A stretch of 64,000 bases of DNA from Phosphoribacter sp037046615 (GTDB lineage: Bacteria > Actinomycetota > Actinomycetes > Actinomycetales > Dermatophilaceae), in the NCBI GenBank assembly GCA_037046615.1, contig JBAOHD010000015.1, forward strand, positions 124,001 to 188,000. The letters are read 5' to 3'. This document shows positions 42,324-49,818 of this stretch, piece after piece; the first letter of the stretch is position 1; the number at the start of each line of letters is the position of its first letter. Both the position numbers and the translations under genes were made by a program. The notes beneath the pieces were generated by a model. It was not told the origin of the DNA, searched no databases, and saw only the letters and a program-made list of their open reading frames with translations.

Positions 42324-42794
42324 ATGACCAGCCCGACTGACCCGACTGACCTCCCCGGCGCTCCCGCGCCCAGCACCAAGCCTTCCGTCCTGTTTGTCTG
42401 CGTCCACAACGCTGGGCGCTCGCAGATGGGGGCGGCATACACGCATCACCTGTCCGGCGGGGCGGTGGAAGTCCGGTCCGCAGGGTCTGCGCCGGCCGAG
42501 ACGATCAACCCGGCTGTCCGTGAGGCCATGCTCGAAGAGGGCATCGACATCTCCGCCGAGAAGCCCAAGATCCTCACGTCCGAGGCGGTCCAGGCGTCCG
42601 ACGTCGTCATCACCATGGGGTGCGGCGACACGTGCCCCTATTTCCCCGGCAAGCGCTACCTCGACTGGGTGCTCGCCGACCCGGCCGGCCAGGGCGTCGA
42701 GTCGGTGCGGCCGATCCGGGACGAGATCAAGGGGCGCGTGCTGGGCCTGCTGGCCGAGCTCGGGGTCGAGTCTGTGGCGCTGCCCCGGGCGTGA
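42324..42794 (+). CDS. arsC: Arsenate reductase, low-molecular-weight phosphatase type (ArsC)
   Basis: This 156-residue enzyme has the P-loop 'VLFVCVHNAGRSQMGAA' (nucleophile Cys and Arg), 'EVRSAGSAPAETINPAV' and later cysteines in 'TMGCGDTCPYFPGKRYLDW'. It reduces arsenate to arsenite, feeding the ArsDA/Acr3 export path. I start it at ATG 42324, preceded by AAAGGAA. Upstream no stop codon separates it from the end of arsA, so once the arsA shift is ignored the two form one continuous frame. Confidence 0.9.
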   Translation: MTSPTDPTDLPGAPAPSTKPSVLFVCVHNAGRSQMGAAYTHHLSGGAVEVRSAGSAPAETINPAVREAMLEEGIDISAEKPKILTSEAVQASDVVITMGCGDTCPYFPGKRYLDWVLADPAGQGVESVRPIRDEIKGRVLGLLAELGVESVALPRA

Positions 42795-43005
42795 GTCTGG
42801 GCCTGACGGCCTGAGTCCGGCCTGATCCCGTCCTGGATCTGGGCTGGGTGCCGGCAGGGTCCCGGCGTGGCGTCACTCGGGCTCAGGTCCTGTCGCGCGG
42901 GGTGGGGTATGCCGCGCACTCGTGTCGCGGCATACGCACAGCCCTCGGTGGCTACCCTGAGGAGTACGCGGGGGCGGAGGCGCTCCCCAGGACGAAGGAC
43001 TAGAT

Positions 43006-43320
43006 ATGGCCGACTGGGCTGCAGACGTCAAGAAGTACGCCCCGAATGCCGATGACAAGGTCATCGCTGGGATCGTCCGCCACTGCGGCATCGCGCTGCA
43101 CAAGGCCGACTCCTCGCTCGTGTCGTTCTCCGACCAGGCCGAACTCGACCGGGTCAAGAAGGGCTTCCTCACGAAGAAGCTCGAGCTCGCGACGGACGCC
43201 GAGAAGGACGCGGCTCTCGCTGCCGTGGGCGCCAAGCTCAAGGGCGTGTCTCGCAAGAACCGCGTCACCGTCTACTACCTGCTCGCGGAGCACGCTGGCA
43301 AGCTCGGCCTCTTCGGCTGA
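43006..43320 (+). CDS. DUF2853 family protein
   Basis: This 104-residue soluble protein matches the DUF2853 pattern: 'YAPNADDKVIAGIVRHCGIAL', given here by its core 'DKVIAGIVRHCGIAL', then 'FSDQAELDRVKKGFL' and the C-terminal 'RVTVYYLLAEHAGKLGLF'. It has a ribosome-binding site (GGACGAAGGA) before the ATG. Function is unknown; it appears single and complete, ending in a clear terminator hairpin. Confidence 0.85.
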   Translation: MADWAADVKKYAPNADDKVIAGIVRHCGIALHKADSSLVSFSDQAELDRVKKGFLTKKLELATDAEKDAALAAVGAKLKGVSRKNRVTVYYLLAEHAGKLGLFG

Positions 43321-43343
43321 CCTCGCCCTCAGCGCACGTCACA

Positions 43344-43376
43344 CGGCGGCGGCATCCCTTGAAGGGTGCCGCCGTC
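43344..43376 (+). terminator. Terminator hairpin of the DUF2853 gene
   Basis: GGCGGCATCCCTT pairs with AAGGGTGCCGCC around a very short loop, with one bulged base; it begins about 25 bases after the stop. Confidence 0.7.
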
Positions 43377-43388
43377 GTCATCTCCCCC

Positions 43389-43693
43389 CTGAGTCGATAC
43401 CCGTTGGGGACCTGGGTCGCGTCACCCAGTATCGACTCAGGGTGGGCGAGGCGGGGGTGGTCGCTGGGTATCGATTCCGGGGGTAGGTGCGGGGGGCCTG
43501 CTGGGTCGATACCGAGGGGCGGGGCGGAGGTGGTCGATCGGTATCGATGGCGGGGGTAGGTGCGGGGGGCCTGCTGGGTCGATACCGAGGGGCGGGGCGG
43601 AGGTGGTCGCTGGGTATCGATTGCGGGGAGGGGCTTGGGGGTCCCGCTGGGTCGATACCGAGGGGCGAGGCGGGGGTGGTCGCTGGGTATCGA
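43389..43693. repeat. Tandem array of 42-bp stem-loop repeats, 73-bp period
   Basis: Units start with TCGATACC and end with GGTATCGA at 43506-43547, 43579-43620 and 43652-43693, an exact 73-base period. A further right arm occurs at 43467-43474 with a degenerate left arm. The first, divergent unit (43389-43440) has a perfect 12-base inverted repeat CTGAGTCGATAC / GTATCGACTCAG. Spacers between units are also nearly the same (rich in GGGGGTAGGTGCGGGG), so the array arose by tandem duplication. It fills most of the 527-base gene-free gap after the DUF2853 gene. Confidence 0.85.
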
Positions 43694-43746
43694 TTGCGGG
43701 TGGTTAGGGAGTCAGGCGGGCGCGTCTCAGGCAGCCGAGATGCTCG

Positions 43747-43763
43747 TGACAGCTTGCTGACAG
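43747..43763 (+). promoter_or_regulatory. TGACAG direct repeat with 11-bp spacing upstream of the first secreted repeat protein
   Basis: TGACAGCTTGCTGACAG contains TGACAG at 43747 and 43758. The same arrangement precedes the paralogous gene at 44,961. An 11-base period is typical of OmpR-type response-regulator sites. Confidence 0.5.
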
Positions 43764-43847
43764 GTTCGGGCGGCAATCTGTGAGGCAACGGGGGCTGGAG
43801 ATCGAAAGCCCCCTCGCCCGGAATGTGCCCTGATCAAGGAGTCCACG

Positions 43848-44618
43848 ATGAACATCAAGAAGCTCGGCATCGGCGCAGCCACTGCGGCTGCGGTCGGCGT
43901 CATGATCCTCGGTGCTGCGTCGTTCGCAAACGCCGACGACACCTCCCCCTCGGCGACCTCGAGTCCCAGTGCCACGGCCGGCGCCCGTGACGGCAACGCC
44001 GGCAAGGCAGGCAAGGCGGGCAAGGGCGGCCCTGGCGGGATGGCCGGCCATGGACACACGGACGCTACGGCTGACGAGGCTGCGAAGGTTACGGCGGCGG
44101 TGCAGGCCAAGGATGCCGCGGTCACGGTGACGAGGGTGATGAAGGACGACGACGGGTCGTTCGATGTCATGGGCACCAAGGACAACGCGCCGGTGATGGT
44201 CGAGGTGAGCGCTGACCTGGCGACGATCGAGGTCCGCACCGGCGGCCCAGGCGATCACGGCGCGGGCAAGGGCGGCCCTGGCGGGATGGCCGGCCATGGG
44301 CACACGGACGCTACGGCTGACGAGGCTGCGAAGGTTACGGCGGCGGTGCAGGCCAAGGATGCCGCGGTCACGGTGACGAGGGTGATGAAGGACGACGACG
44401 GGTCGTTCGATGTCATGGGCACCAAGGACAACGCGCCGGTGATGGTCGAGGTGAGCGCTGACCTGGCGACGATCGAGGTCCGCACCGGCGGCCCAGGCGG
44501 CCCCGGCAAGAGCGGCCACGGTGGTCGCGACGGTCAGGGGCGAGGTCCCGGCATGGGCCAGGACGGCACCGACAGGTCGAAGAGCTCGACCGCCCCGTCG
44601 AGCGCCGCGACGACCTGA
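43848..44618 (+). CDS. Secreted protein with two identical PepSY-like repeats (paralogue A)
   Basis: This 256-residue exported protein has the signal peptide 'VGVMILGAASFANADD', a Ser/Thr/Gly-rich spacer and two copies of an 82-residue unit with 'DEAAKVTAAVQAKDAAVTVT' and 'MVEVSADLATIEVRTGG', separated by Gly-Pro-Met-His linkers ('GGPGGMAGHGHTD'). The unit resembles a PepSY/BSP-like alpha-beta fold ('VTVTRVMKDDDGSFDVMG'), but this is a guess from pattern. The C-terminal tail is Gly/Arg/Ser-rich. It shares its first 20 residues with the next gene, so the two are duplicates. Confidence 0.75.
   Translation: MNIKKLGIGAATAAAVGVMILGAASFANADDTSPSATSSPSATAGARDGNAGKAGKAGKGGPGGMAGHGHTDATADEAAKVTAAVQAKDAAVTVTRVMKDDDGSFDVMGTKDNAPVMVEVSADLATIEVRTGGPGDHGAGKGGPGGMAGHGHTDATADEAAKVTAAVQAKDAAVTVTRVMKDDDGSFDVMGTKDNAPVMVEVSADLATIEVRTGGPGGPGKSGHGGRDGQGRGPGMGQDGTDRSKSSTAPSSAATT
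44020..44511 (+). repeat. 246-bp tandem direct repeat inside paralogue A
   Basis: The unit starting GCAAGGGCGGCCCTGGCGGG at 44020 recurs at 44266 with nearly no change (one substitution, GGACAC/GGGCAC, in the first 60 bases). The second copy runs to about 44,499 before diverging. The duplication is recent or maintained by conversion. Confidence 0.85.
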
Positions 44619-44744
44619 CGGCACCCCCACGACGATCACTCGTCTTGCACGGCTGATCCGATTTGATCCGACTGACCCGACCAAACAGACGTCGCCACGA
44701 CCTGATCGGCAAAGCCGGCCTGGCACACGGCATACATATCCGGC

Positions 44745-44780
44745 GAAGGGCCGCACCTGGGCACTCAGGTGCGGCCCTTC
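44745..44780 (+). terminator. Strong terminator hairpin after paralogue A
   Basis: GAAGGGCCGCACCTG and CAGGTGCGGCCCTTC form a perfect 15-base stem with a 6-base loop. The rest of the 342-base gap (44,619-44,960) holds one CGGCATAC motif at 44,728 and the upstream region of the next gene. Confidence 0.85.
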
Positions 44781-44873
44781 GGCTTCCCGCCGCAGAGCCC
44801 CAGCCGCCACCCAGCTGACGCTAATCGACTGCACAGCAATGGTTTTAGCAGTCTTAGGGCATCGAGATGATCG

Positions 44874-44890
44874 TGACAGGGTCCCGACAG
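44874..44890 (+). promoter_or_regulatory. TGACAG/CGACAG direct repeat upstream of the second secreted repeat protein
   Basis: TGACAGGGTCCCGACAG repeats the 11-base-spaced arrangement found at 43,747. The bases just upstream (CGAGATG then TCGTGACAG) are also shared, so both genes probably answer to the same regulator. Confidence 0.5.
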
Positions 44891-44960
44891 GACCGGACTC
44901 CAGAGTTGTCATCAAGCGGGGTGGGAAGCACCTCGGACATCACTGACAAGGAGTCTGACA

Positions 44961-45668
44961 ATGAACATCAAGAAGCTCGGGATCGGCGCCGCCTCTGCAG
45001 CTGCGATCGGCATCATGGTCCTCGGTGGGGCATCGTTCGCCAACGCCGATGAAACCACCCCGACGACCTCCTCGAGCGCCTCGTCCACCGCCGGAGCCGC
45101 CCGCGACAAGGCCGACCGCCCGGCACCGCACGCCCACACGGAGGCCACCGCTGACGAGACCGCCAAGGTCACGGCAGCCGTCGCCGCCAAGGACTCGACC
45201 TTTACGGTGACCAAGGTCGAAAAGGACCCGGATGGGTCGTTCGACGCCCGTGGCACCAAGGACGGCGCGCCCGCCATGGCCGAGGTGAGCGCCGACCTCG
45301 CGACCGTCGAGGTCCGCACTGGCGGCCCGGGTGGCCCCGGCGGCAAGGGTGGCAAGGGTGGCCCCGGAGGCTCGCAGGACACCCCTGTGACCGGTGACGA
45401 GGCCGCTAAGGTCTCCGCCGCCGTCACCGCCAAGGACTCGACCGTCACGGTCGACAGCGTCCGCAAGGACCCCGACGGCTCCTACGACGTCCTCGGCCAG
45501 AAGACCGGATCGCCGGTCATGTTCGAGGTGAGCGCCGACCTCGCGACGGTGACCGAGCACGTTCGCCCGGCTGATGGCGGCAAGGGCCCGCGTGGCGGTC
45601 ACGGCCCGCAGGGTGCGCAGGACGGCACGCAGCAGGCCCCGGCGAGCACGGCTCCCGCGACCAGCTGA
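44961..45668 (+). CDS. Secreted protein with two diverged PepSY-like repeats (paralogue B)
   Basis: This 235-residue protein starts MNIKKLGIGAASAAAIGIMV, nearly the same as paralogue A. After a signal peptide ending 'SFANADETT' it has two repeat units ('DETAKVTAAVAAKDSTFTVT' and 'DEAAKVSAAVTAKDSTVTVD'), each ending in 'EVSADLATV'. Gly-rich linkers ('GGKGGKGGPGGSQD') and a Gln/Pro/Ala tail complete it. Unlike in paralogue A, the two units have diverged from each other. Function is unknown; the acidic repeats suggest an extracellular binding role. Confidence 0.75.
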   Translation: MNIKKLGIGAASAAAIGIMVLGGASFANADETTPTTSSSASSTAGAARDKADRPAPHAHTEATADETAKVTAAVAAKDSTFTVTKVEKDPDGSFDARGTKDGAPAMAEVSADLATVEVRTGGPGGPGGKGGKGGPGGSQDTPVTGDEAAKVSAAVTAKDSTVTVDSVRKDPDGSYDVLGQKTGSPVMFEVSADLATVTEHVRPADGGKGPRGGHGPQGAQDGTQQAPASTAPATS

Positions 45669-45684
45669 CCCCAGTCCCAGCGAC

Positions 45685-45724
45685 CGAAGGCCGCATCCGG
45701 ATCTCCACCAGGTGCGGCCTTTCG
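45685..45724 (+). terminator. Terminator hairpin after paralogue B
   Basis: CGAAGGCCGCA faces TGCGGCCTTTCG, an 11-base stem with one bulge, shortly after the stop of the second secreted protein. Confidence 0.7.
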
Positions 45725-45818
45725 CTATGCCCGTATGCCGTGCGCGCCACGACACCCCCGTATGCCGGCCACGTCCTCCCCGGGTGCCCCAAGCGTTGGT
45801 CGACCCTAAAGTGGCCGC

Positions 45819-46292
45819 ATGGGGCAGACTTCGCGACGCGACGACGACGCCGGTGGGGCTTCGGGACGGCGCGGCGACGACGCGTCAGGTCGACGCCGCG
45901 ACGACACGACGCTGGGCGGACACGACGACGGCCAGACGTGGACCAGGGTCGACGCTTGGCTCCTCGCCGCGACCTCGTCCGCCGCCGAGGGATGCACCCT
46001 AGCCGACCTCGTTGCGACGGCTGACGGCATCAACCACGCAGTGCCGTCGACCGCCGAACTCGCCGACTCCCTGGCCCACCTCATCGGCTCAGGCATGCTC
46101 CTCTGGCACGGCGACCGCCTCCTCCTGACGCCAGCCGGCCGCGCGATCCGGCGTTCGTGGCGTCACGGACTCTTCTCGTGGTCGAAAGCTTTGCTGCCCC
46201 GTCTGCGGACGGTGCCTCGGCTGCGAGGCGACCTCCCGTTCGGGACCGGAGAGCTGGATGCCGCGCGGGCGGCATACCGCGCCCGCCATTGA
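45819..46292 (+). CDS. Hypothetical protein with low-complexity Arg/Asp N-terminus
   Basis: I do not recognise this 157-residue protein. The first 40 residues are an Arg/Asp/Gly repeat-like stretch ('GRRGDDASGRRRDDTT'). The rest has a plausible winged-helix outline ('RVDAWLLAATSSAAEGCTLA', 'GSGMLLWHGDRLLLTPAGRA'), typical of small actinobacterial proteins that sense a binary state. Codon use matches the surroundings. It is convergent with a methyltransferase gene. Confidence 0.6.
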   Translation: MGQTSRRDDDAGGASGRRGDDASGRRRDDTTLGGHDDGQTWTRVDAWLLAATSSAAEGCTLADLVATADGINHAVPSTAELADSLAHLIGSGMLLWHGDRLLLTPAGRAIRRSWRHGLFSWSKALLPRLRTVPRLRGDLPFGTGELDAARAAYRARH

Positions 46293-46305
46293 GCCGAGGG
46301 AGAGC

Positions 46306-47112
46306 TCAGAGCGCGCGCCGAGTGCAACTCACTCGCCGGGCGACGATCTCGAGGCGCACGTAGTCGATGACCGGCTCAGCCATGGCCTCACGCACCGCGG
46401 TAACGAAGGGGGCGTGGCTGACCACGGGCATCCGCCGGAGATGTCCACTGAGGATGACGGTGGCGAGGTAGCGCTCGAGCAGAGCTGGATCGGTGAGCCG
46501 CAGGGGATCGGGTCGCAGCCCGACATGGACCGGCTCGAACCCAGCCGCCTCCAGCCGCGCCCACGTCTCCTCGACGCCAGCGAACTCCCATGGCTCGCCG
46601 TTGTCGCCGGTCACCTCGGCAATCGCCGTGTTGACGATCCGCAACTGCCCGGCGCCTCCGCAGTCGCTGATGAGCACCCCGCCTGGGCGGAGCACGTCGG
46701 CCAGTTCGCCGAAGAGGGCGTCATGGTCGGCAACCCAATGAAAGGCGGCGACGCTCATGACCGCATCGAAGGGGGCTGCAAAACTCGGCAGGTCCGACAC
46801 AGGAAGCCCGAGGCTCGCCTGCACGTATGCCGCCCGCTCACCGAGGCGCTCACGCGCCGCCGCGAGCATCGCCGGTGACGCGTCGAGGCAGGTGAGCTCG
46901 ACTCCTGGGTTGGTGTCGAGCAGGAGCGCGGCATCGCGACCCGTGCCACAGCCAGCATCGAGGACGCGAGCCCCCGCCCCGAGGTCCACATAGCGAGGAA
47001 GCGCCGTGACGATGCGGCGGCCCCACTCCTCGTGTGGCAACGGGAGTGCGTCGTAGGTGCGCGCGTCCCAATCGCCGCTCGTGGGCGGTGGTGTGACGTC
47101 GCTCTGGCTCAT
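46306..47112 (-). CDS. Class I SAM-dependent methyltransferase (Tam/UbiE-like)
   Basis: This 268-residue protein has the SAM-binding motif I 'GARVLDAGCGTGRDAALLL', motif II 'VELTCLDASPAMLAAARERL' and post-motif 'FDAVMSVAAFHWVADHDALF', as in trans-aconitate methyltransferase-like proteins. The substrate is unknown. The ATG at 47110-47112 overlaps the stop of the MazF-like gene (ATGA), so it is co-translated with that toxin-antitoxin operon, an unusual arrangement. Confidence 0.85.
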   Translation of the reverse strand: MSQSDVTPPPTSGDWDARTYDALPLPHEEWGRRIVTALPRYVDLGAGARVLDAGCGTGRDAALLLDTNPGVELTCLDASPAMLAAARERLGERAAYVQASLGLPVSDLPSFAAPFDAVMSVAAFHWVADHDALFGELADVLRPGGVLISDCGGAGQLRIVNTAIAEVTGDNGEPWEFAGVEETWARLEAAGFEPVHVGLRPDPLRLTDPALLERYLATVILSGHLRRMPVVSHAPFVTAVREAMAEPVIDYVRLEIVARRVSCTRRAL

Positions 47113-47445
47113 CGGGTGGTCCTGCCACGGCAGTCGACGGCGACGGCGAGGGCCTCGCACACCTCGTGCATACGGGCAGAGGAGAGGGCTCCGAGGCGCT
47201 CCACCAGGAGTGAGGTGGGCACTCCTTCGACGGCGTCGAGGGTGACGACGCACTCGCGCGGGATGGGGTCGCTCGACGGGTGCAGCGGCACTTCGCTGGG
47301 CAAGCTGCGGACGGTCGTCGTGCACGGTGCCACGATGGCCCGACGGCGCGCTCGCGTCGCGACGTCACGCGAGATGCACGACAACGGGCCGCCGACCGAT
47401 CTCCGGGTGCTCGCACCACCAGAGCTCACCCCAGCGCGGGGTCAT
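47109..47445 (-). pseudogene. mazF: MazF/PemK-type endoribonuclease toxin with a one-base insertion
   Basis: The frame from ATG 47443-47445 reads MTPRWGELWWCEHPEIGRRP then 'VVV' and would stop soon after. The next frame continues with 'ISRDVATRARRRAIVAPCTT', 'PIPRECVVTLDAVEGVP' and 'VERLGALSSARMHEVCEALA', a complete MazF/PemK ending. Removing one base at about 47,376 restores a protein of 111 residues. It overlaps the antitoxin start by four bases. The mutation, if real, inactivates the toxin; a sequencing error is equally possible. Confidence 0.82.
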
Positions 47446-47681
47446 CGTCGATCCATGACGCGGTGCCACGACGCGAGATCGCCCCACGCGTCGGGGGTGT
47501 CGAGGGGCTGGAGGTCATAGGCCGCGGCATACGCCTCGTCCACCGCCATCGCGCGCTGGGATAGGAGGTATGCCGTGAGCGCGGCCTCGAGGAGGGACGC
47601 GTCGGTGCCGGCGCCGTGGGCCTGCCGCGCGTCACGCAGGAGCGATTCGTCGACGGTCGTGCTCACCCTGACTCGTGCCAT
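47442..47681 (-). CDS. mazE: MazE-type antitoxin
   Basis: This 79-residue protein has an RHH-like N-terminus 'VRVSTTVDESLLRDARQAHG' and 'TDASLLEAALTAYLLSQRAM', followed by a C-terminal segment 'LASWHRVMDRR' of the kind that neutralises MazF. It resembles mycobacterial MazE5-like antitoxins. It overlaps the mazF start (ATGA). Confidence 0.82.
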   Translation of the reverse strand: MARVRVSTTVDESLLRDARQAHGAGTDASLLEAALTAYLLSQRAMAVDEAYAAAYDLQPLDTPDAWGDLASWHRVMDRR

Positions 47682-47745
47682 GCCACAATCATGCCACGAT
47701 CATCTGACGCGCCGGGCGACGAAAGGTCTCGGGCGCATACGCCTC

Positions 47746-48822
47746 TTACTGCCGGAGGGCAAGCTGCACGGAGAGCGCGACGGGCCGGAAGCCCAGAGCC
47801 TCATTGACCGCGTGCATCTGGGTGTTGTCGGCGTTGGAATTGGTGTCGATGACCCGGCACTCGGGGTGGCCGGCCTCGATCGCGGCGAGGTTGGCGCACT
47901 TGAGCGCGAGTCCGAGCCGATGGCCCCGGTGGGCGCGCGCGACGGTCGTGCCGGCTTGGATCCCTCGCGTCGCGTCGGGCGAGAGGAAGGCGTCGGTCTG
48001 CCCGACGACGCGCCCGCCAACCAAGGCCAGGGCGAAGTAGTTGTGCCGCCCCATCGCGCGCGACCGCGCGTTGCGCTCGGCCCACACCTCGGCGGTCAGC
48101 CGCTCCTCCTGGAAGTCGAGCCCCCCGCTCGGCGCGTCGACGACGAGCTGATTTTGCACCTCGCAGTAGCCGCCCCGCAGCGCTTCGGGGATGGTGTCGC
48201 GGAACGTGACGATCTCGTATGCCGGGTGGTGGCGAGCGGCCTCGACCGCCAGGTCCCGCACGTGGTCGGGAGGGGTCGGCAGGTGGAGCTGGGAGTAGCG
48301 GTCCACGGCATACACGGCCCATCCCCGGCGGATGAGCCAGGCGACGCGCGGGTGGGCGCCGGGGCCGCTGGGGCCACCAGCGCCGCCGGGGCTGTGCGCG
48401 GGGATGTCGACCATCGCCGTGACGACTGACCGGCCGAGGCGAGCGGCGAGGGCGACGGCATACTCCGCCAGGGCTGTGCCGACGCCGCGCCCCTCCTGCG
48501 CAGGATCGACATCGATGATGGCCCAGGTCTTGTCGAGATTGTCGAGCAGCGGGGTGTTGAGGTTGCCGCCTCCCACGATGGTGCCGTCATGGGTGCGCGC
48601 GACATAGAGATCGTGGCGCTCGTCAGGCGTGGCGGTGCGGAAGTGGGTGCGCCACTCGTCAAGGCTGTGGAACCCAGGTTTCCAGGGGCAGGCGGTGCGT
48701 TCGGCCCGCTCGGCAAGCGCGTGATAGTCCGCGAGGCCCGCGTCGTCGTGGGGGTCGAGTGCCGTGACCGTGACGTGGGCCTGGTGGTCCGGCGGCGCGG
48801 ACGGGCGTGAAGGGGTGGTCAC
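47746..48822 (-). CDS. Tandem GNAT-domain acetyltransferase
   Basis: This 358-residue protein has two GNAT folds. The first has the acetyl-CoA motif 'VDPAQEGRGVGTALAEYA' after 'RTHDGTIVGGGNLNTP'; the second has 'VARAHRGHRLGLALKCANL' and 'NNADN'-like 'NSNADNTQMHAVNEALGF'. Duplicated GNATs of this type include mycothiol synthase-like proteins, but the substrate here is unknown. The GTG at 48820-48822 is chosen because the longer frame upstream is not protein-like. Confidence 0.83.
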   Translation of the reverse strand: MTTPSRPSAPPDHQAHVTVTALDPHDDAGLADYHALAERAERTACPWKPGFHSLDEWRTHFRTATPDERHDLYVARTHDGTIVGGGNLNTPLLDNLDKTWAIIDVDPAQEGRGVGTALAEYAVALAARLGRSVVTAMVDIPAHSPGGAGGPSGPGAHPRVAWLIRRGWAVYAVDRYSQLHLPTPPDHVRDLAVEAARHHPAYEIVTFRDTIPEALRGGYCEVQNQLVVDAPSGGLDFQEERLTAEVWAERNARSRAMGRHNYFALALVGGRVVGQTDAFLSPDATRGIQAGTTVARAHRGHRLGLALKCANLAAIEAGHPECRVIDTNSNADNTQMHAVNEALGFRPVALSVQLALRQ

Positions 48823-48889
48823 AGGGCGAGCTTGTCCTATCGCGGCCCGTGGGGACGACCGCTTTCGCCGCCTTGTGCTTCGCCCTGAT

Positions 48890-48924
48890 GCATCGCAACA
48901 TGCGAGTATACATGATAAGATGCA
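48890..48924. promoter_or_regulatory. AT-rich divergent promoter/operator candidate
   Basis: GCATC (48890) and GATGC (48920) flank an AT-rich core with CATGCGAGTATACATG, itself built on the palindrome GTATAC. It lies between the divergent GNAT gene and the RHH/PIN pair and could be the antitoxin's operator. Confidence 0.35.
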
Positions 48925-49004
48925 CATTTCCAGGTTGGGTATGCCGTGCATTGCCTGAGGCGGACTCGCGGGCGCTCGCACACTCGCAGACGGGGAGGTC
49001 GGCT

Positions 49005-49241
49005 ATGCCGCGCACCATTCAGATTCGTGATCTCGACGACGACGTCTATGAGGCGCTGACCCGCCGGGCTGCCGAAGTCGGCGTGTCTGTCCCGGAGTAC
49101 CTGCGCAAGGAAGCGCATCGACTGGCAGCCCGTCTCACCGTGCAGGAGTGGCTGGACCGCACCCGACGCAGGTCCGGTCAGCACAGCTCGCGCGACACCC
49201 TGGAAGGGCTGGACGAGTTGCGCGGGGCGTGGCCGACGTGA
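49005..49241 (+). CDS. RHH-type antitoxin (FitA/VapB-like)
   Basis: This 78-residue protein begins MPRTIQIRDLDDDVYEAL and continues 'EVGVSVPEYLRKEAHRLAA', the ribbon-helix-helix DNA-binding part of FitA/VapB antitoxins. The C-terminal 'TLEGLDELRGAWPT' would bind the PIN toxin. It overlaps the toxin start by four bases. Confidence 0.88.
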   Translation: MPRTIQIRDLDDDVYEALTRRAAEVGVSVPEYLRKEAHRLAARLTVQEWLDRTRRRSGQHSSRDTLEGLDELRGAWPT

Positions 49242-49630
49242 TCGTCGTGGATGCGTCGTGTCTGTATGAGGTGCTCGTTGACTCGCCGCGAGCCGAGACG
49301 ATCCGCCGCCGGCTGGCCCAGGACCCGGACCAAGCGGCCCCCCACATCGTTGACATCGAGGTGTTCAGCCTGATCCGCCGAGATCATCTCGCGGGCTCGA
49401 TTGACGACACCCTGGCCGCGTTGGCCGTCGATGACCTGCGGACGTGGCCGGCCGAACGCTACGGGCATCGCGCGCTGCTGGCCCGGGCGTGGGAGTTGCG
49501 GCATACGGTGCGCGGGTGGGACGCGGCATACGTTGCCCTCGCCGAAGTGCTCGGGGCCACTCTCCTCACACTCGACCGGAGGCTCGCGGCCGCCGTCGGC
49601 CCGCAGTGCCCGATCGACGTCGTCGCTTGA
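49238..49630 (+). CDS. PIN-domain toxin (VapC-like)
   Basis: This 130-residue PIN protein starts at GTG 49238. The metal-binding acids are in 'VIVVDASCLYEVLVD', 'HIVDIEVFSLIRRD', 'GWDAAYVALAEVLG' and 'LLTLDRRLA'. It appears active and is coupled to its antitoxin. Two CGGCATAC copies lie within it (49,499 and 49,524). Confidence 0.88.
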   Translation: MIVVDASCLYEVLVDSPRAETIRRRLAQDPDQAAPHIVDIEVFSLIRRDHLAGSIDDTLAALAVDDLRTWPAERYGHRALLARAWELRHTVRGWDAAYVALAEVLGATLLTLDRRLAAAVGPQCPIDVVA

Positions 49631-49694
49631 GGGCCGGCGGTTCATGAGGACGGCTGTCGGGGCCTCTGAGCATGGATCGAATCAGACAACGTGG

Positions 49695-49726
49695 AGGGCT
49701 ATGCACGCCAGGACGTGCATAGCCCT
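49695..49726 (+). terminator. Hairpin downstream of the RHH/PIN pair
   Basis: AGGGCTATGCACG and CGTGCATAGCCCT make a perfect 13-base stem with a 6-base loop. It lies in the convergent gap between the PIN gene and the MBL gene. Confidence 0.8.
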
Positions 49727-49818
49727 ACATTTCGCCCGCGCTCCGGAGCTCGTCGGGCAGTCGCGTCTCGTGCGAGAGGCCGCGGCGGGGACCTCGATCA
49801 GGCGGCGGGGGACCCCAA

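Noticed and set aside
43389..43693. CRISPR-like array
   Set aside because: The spacers between units are nearly identical and the units themselves are palindromes with a 73-bp period; no cas genes are present.
44020..44511. 246-bp duplication in paralogue A as an assembly artefact
   Set aside because: The copies differ by at least one base and by their linker (GGPGDHGAGKGG versus GGPGGPGKSG), and paralogue B has the same two-unit layout, so a real duplication is more likely.
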